Shown here piece after piece: positions 5,161-10,899 of a stretch of 10,899 bases of DNA. Within the stretch, counting starts at the first letter, position 1. Each line of letters opens with the position of its first letter. The translations under genes and the position numbers were made by a program. Under the pieces are notes generated by a model. That model searched no databases, was not told where the DNA came from, and worked only from the letters and a program-made list of their open reading frames with translations. Location of the stretch: the NCBI GenBank assembly GCA_964443725.1, contig CAYUDP010000019.1, positions 1-10,899 on the forward strand, given 5' to 3'. Source of the stretch: CAYUDP01 sp964443725 (GTDB lineage: Bacteria; Patescibacteriota; Minisyncoccia; Phycocordibacterales; JAKFXT01).

Positions 5161-5170
5161 GGAGAGGAGG
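5161..5170 (+). promoter_or_regulatory. Strong Shine-Dalgarno site of the 41-aa gene
   Basis: GGAGAGGAGG ends 6 nt before the GTG at 5177. It selects that start over the in-frame ATG at 5144, which would lie at or before the predicted transcription start. Confidence 0.7.
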
Positions 5171-5176
5171 TTCAAA

Positions 5177-5302
5177 GTGGGGAAAAGGGTAGCCAAGATT
5201 CTGATGGTCATCGTGGGGACCGTTGTCTTCATGTTCCAGGTGACTTTCCTGGGCAAGACGGACGATCTGGATGTCGAGGACGAACTTTCAACTTCGGAGT
5301 GA
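5177..5302 (+). CDS. 41-aa single-span membrane peptide, unknown function
   Basis: This is a short gene with all the expression signals: a consensus-like promoter, a strong Shine-Dalgarno site, a GTG start, a TGA stop and a downstream hairpin. The peptide begins with a basic end (GKRVAK), has one hydrophobic span at about residues 7-26 (ILMVIVGTVVFMFQVTFLG), and ends in an acidic tail (TDDLDVEDELSTSE). The likely topology is basic end inside and acidic tail outside. No family is recognised. Of its 126 bases 66 are G or C (52%), above the A+T-rich ftsH and smpB on either side. It resembles the paralog pair at 2782-3734 in composition and Shine-Dalgarno use. An in-frame ATG at 5144 would give 52 residues but is less likely. 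Its position in the smpB-ftsH divergent gap may be incidental. Confidence 0.6.
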   Translation: MGKRVAKILMVIVGTVVFMFQVTFLGKTDDLDVEDELSTSE

Positions 5303-5303
5303 A

Positions 5304-5359
5304 GGTTACCCGAGCGCGCTAGCTATGTAGTTCCTTCGCGCTCGGGGCAACCAATTTTT
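5304..5359 (+). terminator. Terminator of the 41-aa gene
   Basis: A 10-bp perfect stem CCCGAGCGCG/CGCGCTCGGG (5309-5318, 5337-5346) is extended by GGTT/AACC (5304-5307, 5349-5352). It has an 18-nt loop and is followed by AATTTTTA. It begins 1 nt after the stop codon and separates this gene from ftsH. The T-tract is short. Confidence 0.7.
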
Positions 5360-5391
5360 ATGTTATTATTCAGATTCAAATTATTTTTTAT

Positions 5392-6987
5392 ATGTCATTA
5401 CCAAAATTAAAAAAACCAATAAAGAAAGATGAGAACAAGAAAGAAGGAAAAGAAATTATCCCAAAGAACCAAATGGGCTTCTGGGGGAATTTCTTTGTTC
5501 TCATGGTTGTATTTATGTTTTTCTCTAGTGCCTATTCATTTTTTGTAGAGAAAAACAATAAAGTAGAAACAATACCTCTCTCTCAAGTAGCATCCGATGT
5601 CACTTCTGGGAAAATAGCATCTATTTCTTTGAATGGTGATGATATAAGTGTCGTCTATAAAGCGGAGGGTGATGCAAAAGCTATTACAAAAAAAGCCAAG
5701 AAAGAACCAAACATTGGAATAGTAGAAACTTTGAAAGATTATTCTGTCCCGCAAGACAAATTATCTTTAGTCACAATAAAAGTCGACGATCAATCAGGTT
5801 TTGCCTTTTGGTTTATAACTTTGGCTCCTACTATAATCCCGATAATTTTTATTCTCGGCTTTATATGGTTTCTTTCAAGACAGGTGAGGGGGGCTGGAGT
5901 TCAGGCTTTTACTTTCGGGCAATCGAAAGCAAGAATCATAGATCCGAATGATAAGAGTCAAAGGATTACTTTTAAAGATGTTGCTGGAGCAAAAGAGGCC
6001 AAAGAAGAGCTTGTTGAAATAGTAGATTTTTTGAAGAATCCAAAAAAGTTTCTAGATATTGGTGCGAGAATTCCCAAAGGTATCATTTTGATGGGGGCTC
6101 CAGGAACAGGAAAAACTCTGCTTGCAAGAGCTGTTGCTGGTGAGGCTGGCGTGCCATTCTTTTCAATATCAGGGTCCGAATTTGTGGAGATGTTTGTAGG
6201 TGTTGGTGCCTCACGTGTTAGAGATTTGTTTCAAATGGCCAAGAAGGCGGCGCCAGCTATAATTTTCGTAGATGAAATAGATGCCGTTGGAAGAATAAGG
6301 GGAACAGGTGTTGGTGGTGGCAACGATGAGAGAGAGCAGACTCTAAACCAAATATTGGTTGAAATGGATGGATTTGATCCTTCAGAAAAGGTTATCGTCA
6401 TGGCGGCAACAAANNNNNNNNNNNNNNNNNNNNNNNNNNNNNNNNNNNNNNNNNNNNNNNNNNNNNNNNNNNNNNNNNNNNNNNNNNNNNNNNNNNNNNN
6501 NNNNNNNNNNNNNTTTGAAGATAGGAAGATGCAGTCAAAGAAAGAATTTCTGGATGATATCGCAGTTTCTTTGGGTGGGTACTTAGCCGAAAGAATGGTC
6601 TTTGGAGATTTAACAACTGGACCTTCAAATGATCTTCAGGTTTTGACTGCTCTTGCGCGTGAGATGGTCACAAAATATGGAATGTCAGATACTCTAGGGC
6701 CTGTTGCTTTGGAAGGAGAGGGAGGAGCGGTCTTGTTTGGGCGTGGGGTAGCTGAGAAAGAATACTCAGAAAAAGTTGCTTCGGTTATTGATGCTGAGGT
6801 TTCAAAGATTATTATTGATGCTGAGAAAAGAGGTGAAGAGATTTTGAAGTCTCATAGGAAAGCACTTGATTCTATTGCTAAAAAATTGATTGAAGTTGAA
6901 ACCATTGAGCGTGATGAATTTGAAAAACTTCTTATTGCAAATGGAATTACTCCAAAAAAGAAACTAGATATAGAACATCAGGCTTAA
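5392..6987 (+). CDS. ftsH: ATP-dependent zinc metalloprotease FtsH (interrupted by assembly gap)
   Basis: FtsH is a hexameric membrane protease that extracts and degrades membrane and tagged soluble proteins. It has a polar Lys-rich N-terminus, TM1 at about 31-53, an extracytoplasmic domain (55-135), and TM2 at about 137-162. The AAA+ module has Walker A GAPGTGKT (235-242), pore loop FVGVG (268-272), Walker B IIFVDEID (290-297) and VIVMAAT (334-340). Then 100 N intervene. The sequence resumes at EDRKMQSKKEFLDDI, with GGYLAERMVFG and PSNDLQ, the latter holding the third zinc ligand Asp. Against E. coli FtsH, about 150 residues are missing, including the arginine fingers and HEAGH. The frame agrees across the N run only by chance. 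The true length would be about 650. The ATG at 5392 has no Shine-Dalgarno sequence. yciB starts 1 nt after its stop. Confidence 0.95.
   Translation: MSLPKLKKPIKKDENKKEGKEIIPKNQMGFWGNFFVLMVVFMFFSSAYSFFVEKNNKVETIPLSQVASDVTSGKIASISLNGDDISVVYKAEGDAKAITKKAKKEPNIGIVETLKDYSVPQDKLSLVTIKVDDQSGFAFWFITLAPTIIPIIFILGFIWFLSRQVRGAGVQAFTFGQSKARIIDPNDKSQRITFKDVAGAKEAKEELVEIVDFLKNPKKFLDIGARIPKGIILMGAPGTGKTLLARAVAGEAGVPFFSISGSEFVEMFVGVGASRVRDLFQMAKKAAPAIIFVDEIDAVGRIRGTGVGGGNDEREQTLNQILVEMDGFDPSEKVIVMAATXXXXXXXXXXXXXXXXXXXXXXXXXXXXXXXXXXFEDRKMQSKKEFLDDIAVSLGGYLAERMVFGDLTTGPSNDLQVLTALAREMVTKYGMSDTLGPVALEGEGGAVLFGRGVAEKEYSEKVASVIDAEVSKIIIDAEKRGEEILKSHRKALDSIAKKLIEVETIERDEFEKLLIANGITPKKKLDIEHQA
6414..6513. other. 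Assembly gap (100 N) inside ftsH
   Basis: Exactly 100 N. The flanking sequences do not match each other, so real sequence is missing. Comparison with FtsH proteins suggests roughly 450 bp rather than 100. Confidence 0.97.
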
Positions 6988-6988
6988 T

Positions 6989-7513
6989 ATGAAGATGTTT
7001 CTTGATTTTCTGCCACTCGTTGCCTTTTTTGTGGCATTTGAGTTTAGGGGAATTTATTTTGCGACCGCTATTGCAATCATTTTCTCCATTGTTGTTTTTG
7101 TAGTTAGCTATAAACTTGACGGCAAGATATCAAAAATGTCTTTGATAAATACTCTACTTATTGTCATATTCGGCACACTAACTATTATTCTTAAAAATGA
7201 GTGGTTTATAAAAATAAAGCCGACTATAGTGTATCTTGTGTTTGCGTCGGGGATATTTTTTTTGGAAAAATATAAAGGAATTAATTTTATTAAGTCGGCT
7301 TCTCAGGGTCTGGGAGACTTGAGCGAAGATATTTTAAAATCTCTTAATAGAAGTTATGTTTATTTTTTTATAATTTTAGCATCTTTAAATTTGGTTTTTG
7401 CACTTACCTTAAGTACAAAAGACTGGGTAATTTTTAAAGTGTGGGGGACGATTACTCTAACTTTGTTTTTTGCATTAGGACAGGCTATTTATATTACAAA
7501 AAGCCACAGATAA
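6989..7513 (+). CDS. yciB: YciB/septation protein A family membrane protein
   Basis: The 174-residue protein has about five hydrophobic segments. It closely follows the E. coli YciB pattern: MKMFLDFLPLVAFFVAF at the start (E. coli MKQFLDFLPLVVFF), then IYFATAIAII, LTIILKNEWFIKIKPTIVY and, near the end, FKVWGTITLTLFFALGQAIYI. YciB is an inner-membrane protein tied to envelope integrity and septation. It was once called intracellular septation protein A, and its biochemical role is not settled. The ATG at 6989 gives the conserved N-terminus exactly. It follows the ftsH stop by 1 nt with no Shine-Dalgarno sequence, suggesting translational coupling. The family is best known from Proteobacteria, so its presence in a reduced-genome lineage is somewhat unexpected. 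Confidence 0.85.
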   Translation: MKMFLDFLPLVAFFVAFEFRGIYFATAIAIIFSIVVFVVSYKLDGKISKMSLINTLLIVIFGTLTIILKNEWFIKIKPTIVYLVFASGIFFLEKYKGINFIKSASQGLGDLSEDILKSLNRSYVYFFIILASLNLVFALTLSTKDWVIFKVWGTITLTLFFALGQAIYITKSHR

Positions 7514-7552
7514 TTTTTTGAGAAAGATAATTTTGATGAGATAATCATTTTG

Positions 7553-9148
7553 ATGAGTATCGACCCGATGAGTTTGTTTAGAAAATATTCCATAGTCATA
7601 ATCGTGGGTGTTTTGGTTGTTGTCTTTGGCGCATATTATTTGTTTGTGAAAGAGAATACTCTACCTGACACTGTCGTGGTTTCAAAACGAGATTTGAAGA
7701 GCGTGGTTTCTTTTGCTGGTTCTGTTGAACCTGCTCGTAGGGTTTCGCTTTCGTTCCAATCTTCCGGAAGGGTTGGGAAGGTCTACGTTGATGTTGGTGA
7801 TACTGTTAAAGAAGGTCAGAAGTTGGCTATTCTCTCAAACGCTGAGGCTATTGCTTCTTTGGCACAAGCTAGGGCTTCATATGAAGCCGAAAAAGCAAAC
7901 CTAAACGATATACTAAAGGGAACCAGACCTGAAAAAGTTGCTGTCAATCAAGCTCAAGTAGATAGTGCTACGTCCAATCTTAATTCTTCCCAGAGTTCTC
8001 TGAGGGACGCTCTTGAGAGTACTTATAGTAAAGCTGATGATGTTGTACACAATACTCTTGACCCATTGTTTGATAATGACGTTTCTCCAAGTGGTGGGTA
8101 CAATATAAGCCCTAGGTTAGTCTACTCTCCTATAAATGTTCAGTTAAAGAGTTCTATCGAAAGTAAGAGGGCTCAACTGGAGAAGAGTTTGTATGACTGG
8201 AAAAGTCAGTCTGATTTGGGTTATGTAAACATAACAAATTCCAACATACTAATGGCCGAAAATACACTGTCGGACATATCATCCCTGCTTAATGATATTA
8301 CTCAGTCGTTTGTAAATTCTGACAAACCTTCTTCTATATCACAGACCACTTTTGATTCTTGGAAATCTAGCGTTTCTTTGGCGAGGAGTAATATTTCTAG
8401 TGCATCTAGTCTCATGTCCTCCGCTGATGAAAAATTATCGTCAGCTAAAACAGCGCTCGCGGTTGCACAGAATGAGTTATCTCTTTCTAAGGCCGGAGCA
8501 ACATCTGATGCTATTTTATCTGAGAGGGCAAAATTGACTGCTGCGGAGGCCAAAGTGTCACAACTTGAAGCTCAGCTTTCAAATACATATATCATCTCTC
8601 CGATTGATGGGGTTATAGCGTCTCGCAACGTTGATCCGGGTGAGACAGTATCTATTTCTGGTGCTTCTGGTTCCAGTGCCTCACCTGCATTTACCGTAAT
8701 TTCTAAGTCTAAATTTGAAATCAAGGCCAATGTTTCTGAACTTGATGTTGGTCGGCTTAAGATTGGCAATCACGCTGATATCGTGTTGGATGCATTTGGT
8801 CCCAATGAACATTTTGATGCTTCTTTAAGCAGGATAGACCCTGGTGAGACTATAGTTGGAAATTCTCCGGCCTATGGTGTCGTATTACAATTTGTGGATG
8901 ATAAGGGTAAAGTTCTCTCTGGTATGACAGCAAATGCAAAGATAGTATCTGAAGAAAAAGATGGTGTTTTGGCAATACCGGCAAGTGTTATAAAGCATCG
9001 TGATGGTAAGGAATATGTTGATGTTTATATGGGCGATGAGGGAACAAAGGAATTTGAAATTGTGACCGGAATAGAAGGAACCGACTCTTTCATTGAGGTA
9101 ATATCTGGAGTTAAAGAGGGGGATAGAATTTTAGTGCCGACAGTTTAA
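7553..9148 (+). CDS. MacA/HlyD-type periplasmic adaptor subunit of ABC exporter
   Basis: The protein links an ABC permease to extracytoplasmic partners. It has 531 residues from the ATG at 7553; a TTG directly before it is also possible. One N-terminal membrane anchor lies at about 13-32. The first half of the lipoyl-like domain is at about 56-95 (SGRVGKVYVDVGDTVKEGQKL). A very long Ala/Ser/Leu-rich coiled-coil region spans about 98-345. The second lipoyl half is ISPIDGVIASRNVDPGETVS (about 348-368), followed by beta-barrel and membrane-proximal domains up to GVKEGDRILVP at the C-terminus. E. coli MacA has about 370 residues; the excess is in the hairpin, including a KADDVVHNTLDPLF segment I associate with Patescibacterial adaptors. 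There is no Shine-Dalgarno sequence. The permease starts 3 nt after its stop. Confidence 0.85.
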   Translation: MSIDPMSLFRKYSIVIIVGVLVVVFGAYYLFVKENTLPDTVVVSKRDLKSVVSFAGSVEPARRVSLSFQSSGRVGKVYVDVGDTVKEGQKLAILSNAEAIASLAQARASYEAEKANLNDILKGTRPEKVAVNQAQVDSATSNLNSSQSSLRDALESTYSKADDVVHNTLDPLFDNDVSPSGGYNISPRLVYSPINVQLKSSIESKRAQLEKSLYDWKSQSDLGYVNITNSNILMAENTLSDISSLLNDITQSFVNSDKPSSISQTTFDSWKSSVSLARSNISSASSLMSSADEKLSSAKTALAVAQNELSLSKAGATSDAILSERAKLTAAEAKVSQLEAQLSNTYIISPIDGVIASRNVDPGETVSISGASGSSASPAFTVISKSKFEIKANVSELDVGRLKIGNHADIVLDAFGPNEHFDASLSRIDPGETIVGNSPAYGVVLQFVDDKGKVLSGMTANAKIVSEEKDGVLAIPASVIKHRDGKEYVDVYMGDEGTKEFEIVTGIEGTDSFIEVISGVKEGDRILVPTV

Positions 9149-9151
9149 TTT

Positions 9152-10453
9152 ATGACGAGAATAAAGAATCTTGCATTAAACATTGACGCCTTTTTAAGTC
9201 TTTCAAAAGCCAATCTTAAGGTGGCTACTTTTCTTGCACTTAGATATGTGAGACGTACAAGTCCTTTTACCTCTGGACTTACAATTTTCATAATGACACT
9301 GACTTTTTTGAATCTGGTTGTAGTTACAGGTATTTTGGTTGGTCTTATAGAAGGTTCATCTAGAGCTTATAGAGGTCAATATTCTGGAGATATCATGATT
9401 ACAAAAAATTATGGCAAAGATTATATAGAAGAGACTCCTAGATTTATTGAAACCATAAGTGCATTACCAAGTCTTGATACATACTCTGTAAGATATTCAG
9501 ACAGAGGTATTGCTCAGTCCAATTATCTTCAAAAAGTAAATAACCCAAACATAGAATTAAACCAAGTTGGTGCAGAAATAATCGGTATCAATCCAATCAA
9601 TGAAGACAATACTACTCATCTTTCAAAAAGAATTAAAGAGGGTAATTATTTAAGTGATAATGAAGAGGGGTATGTTCTTGTTGGGGCTCAATTAGTAGAT
9701 AGATATTCGACAGTGCGGTTTGCTGGGTTCGACACTATGTCAGATGTACATATTGGGGAAAAAATACGAATCATTATAAACGGCTCTCCGAAAGAGATGA
9801 CGGTGAAAGGTATTATAAAGGCGAAGACAAACCCAGTTGATCTTAGAATATATATGGTTGATAGAGAGTTGAGGCGCATGCTTAACCGATCTGACTATTC
9901 TGCAAATGAAATAGCTATTAAATTGAAGCCAGGGAGTGACCCTGAGAAAGTTGCAACTTACTTAAAGCAAAGTGGCTTATCTAGGTTTGGTCTTATACGT
10001 ACTTGGGAGGAATCACAGGGAGTATTTTTTGAGCAGATAAAATCTACTTTTAATATTTTGGGGAACATGATCGGATCTATTGCTCTTGTTGTTGCGTCGA
10101 TCACTGTTTTTATTGTTGTGTTTATTACTGCAATTACAAGAAGAAAATATATTGGAATATTGAAGGGGATAGGTATCTCTGGTGTGGCTATAGAGATTTC
10201 ATATGTTATGCTCTCGATTTTTTATGCCGTCATAGGGATATCTATTGGTATGGTGCTTTTGTATGGCCTCATTAAGCCTTATATGGATTTGCATCCGATC
10301 AATTTTCCATTTAGTGATGGTATATTGGTAGCCACATACACAGGTACGATTTTGAGAAGTTTTCTAATACTTATAGCTACAATAATTGCCGGATATATTC
10401 CTGCGAGGATTATTGTTCAGAAGAATACATTGGACGCAATTTTGGGAAGATAA
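9152..10453 (+). CDS. MacB/FtsX-type ABC transporter permease
   Basis: This is the membrane subunit of the exporter, with 433 residues. After a cytoplasmic start that includes the typical ALRYVRR, TM1 is at about 42-66. A large extracytoplasmic domain of the MacB periplasmic-core type follows (about 67-295). Then come three spans at about 304-328, 350-375 and 400-418, with the cytoplasmic loop RRKYIGILKGIGIS between the first two. The C-terminus GYIPARIIVQKNTLDAILGR matches the FtsX-domain ending of lipoprotein and macrolide exporters. MacB in E. coli carries its ATPase in the same chain; here it is separate (next gene), as in many LolCDE/YknYZ-type systems. It starts 3 nt after the adaptor stop without a Shine-Dalgarno sequence. 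The substrate cannot be told from sequence. Confidence 0.9.
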   Translation: MTRIKNLALNIDAFLSLSKANLKVATFLALRYVRRTSPFTSGLTIFIMTLTFLNLVVVTGILVGLIEGSSRAYRGQYSGDIMITKNYGKDYIEETPRFIETISALPSLDTYSVRYSDRGIAQSNYLQKVNNPNIELNQVGAEIIGINPINEDNTTHLSKRIKEGNYLSDNEEGYVLVGAQLVDRYSTVRFAGFDTMSDVHIGEKIRIIINGSPKEMTVKGIIKAKTNPVDLRIYMVDRELRRMLNRSDYSANEIAIKLKPGSDPEKVATYLKQSGLSRFGLIRTWEESQGVFFEQIKSTFNILGNMIGSIALVVASITVFIVVFITAITRRKYIGILKGIGISGVAIEISYVMLSIFYAVIGISIGMVLLYGLIKPYMDLHPINFPFSDGILVATYTGTILRSFLILIATIIAGYIPARIIVQKNTLDAILGR

Positions 10454-10456
10454 AAT

Positions 10457-10899
10457 ATGATAAAAGCTGAAAATATTACGAAGTCATTTTTTGAGAAAGG
10501 GGAACCACATACGGTTTTGCACGGTGTTTCTCTTGAGGTTCCTGAAGGACAGTTTTTGGCCATAATGGGTCGTTCTGGTGCTGGAAAATCAACTCTTCTT
10601 TATCAACTTTCTCTTCTCGATAAACCAACTGATGGAAAGGTTATTTTAAATAATATTGATACAAGTCTTTTTTCTATAAACGAAGCAACGTCTTTCAGGC
10701 TTCATAACTTAGGTTTTGTTTTTCAGGAGTATGCACTTTTACCAGAACTTTCAGCAAAAGAAAATGTAGCTATACCGCTTATAATGCAAGGCTTTAAAAA
10801 ACAGGATGCTTTCATAAGGGCACACGAAGCTCTTGAGAAGGTTTCTTTGGGGTATTGTATGGACAATCTGCCAAGTCAGATGTCAGGTGGGGAACAGCA
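10457..10899 (+). CDS. MacB/LolD-type ABC transporter ATP-binding protein (3' end outside window)
   Basis: The first 147 residues of the exporter's ATPase are visible. Walker A is GRSGAGKST (38-46), the Q-loop glutamine is Q90 in FVFQEYAL, and the signature is MSGGEQ (142-147), with Met in place of the usual Leu. Walker B and the H-loop lie beyond the window. The motif style and the preceding permease place it in the MacB/LolD group, which drives conformational change across the membrane rather than conventional transport through the permease. The ATG lies 3 nt after the permease stop, so it is co-translated in the same operon as adaptor and permease. The usual family length is about 220-240 residues, so roughly one third is missing. 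Confidence 0.93.
   Translation, partial: MIKAENITKSFFEKGEPHTVLHGVSLEVPEGQFLAIMGRSGAGKSTLLYQLSLLDKPTDGKVILNNIDTSLFSINEATSFRLHNLGFVFQEYALLPELSAKENVAIPLIMQGFKKQDAFIRAHEALEKVSLGYCMDNLPSQMSGGEQ

Noticed and set aside
2782..5302. TGA reassigned to glycine (as in some Patescibacteria)
   Set aside because: TGA ends the 141-aa and 41-aa genes just before terminator hairpins, and no long gene has in-frame TGA.

Overview
The window looks like a chromosomal fragment of a small-genome bacterium, most likely a member of the Candidate Phyla Radiation / Patescibacteria (Parcubacteria-like). This is inferred from style rather than from a marker gene. The DNA is A+T-rich and the genes are tightly packed. Several genes have no Shine-Dalgarno sequence, with a start codon 1-3 nt after the previous stop or 6-7 nt after a -10 box. 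There is also a MacA-like adaptor with a long coiled-coil insert, a type I associate with these genomes. TAA and TGA both act as stops, so there is no sign of TGA reassignment.

Layout. 1-1578 (+) is the 3' part of a large parallel beta-helix surface protein. It is followed by a tiny membrane-anchored ORF broken by a one-base frameshift (1585-1784). 1788-2699 (-) is a DUF475/TerC-like integral membrane protein. 2782-3207 and 3339-3734 (both -) are two short unknown proteins that share a spaced motif (GExxGxWxxYF) and are distant paralogs. Each has its own Shine-Dalgarno sequence and a nearly identical terminator. 3885-4060 is a 176-bp, hairpin-rich, inverted-repeat-bounded element lying between two terminators. 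Its ends resemble the 3' end of the neighbouring tmRNA. 4248-4613 (-) is the tmRNA gene (ssrA), directly behind smpB (4616-5062, -).

Divergently, 5177-5302 (+) is a 41-aa single-span membrane peptide with a strong promoter, Shine-Dalgarno sequence and terminator. It is followed by a + strand run: ftsH (5392-6987), yciB (6989-7513), a MacA/HlyD-type adaptor (7553-9148), a MacB/FtsX-type permease (9152-10453) and its ABC ATPase (10457 to the window edge, truncated).

How the genes fit together. SmpB and tmRNA form the trans-translation pair that rescues stalled ribosomes and tags proteins for proteolysis. FtsH, encoded next door in the opposite direction, is a membrane AAA+ protease that in other bacteria degrades some tagged proteins. 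The last three genes make a complete tripartite-type ABC exporter core (adaptor, permease, ATPase).

Assembly caveats. Two 100-N runs are scaffold placeholders. The first (4147-4246) is flanked by the same 55 nt on both sides and almost certainly hides no second tmRNA. The second (6414-6513) replaces about 150 codons of ftsH, including the protease zinc motif.
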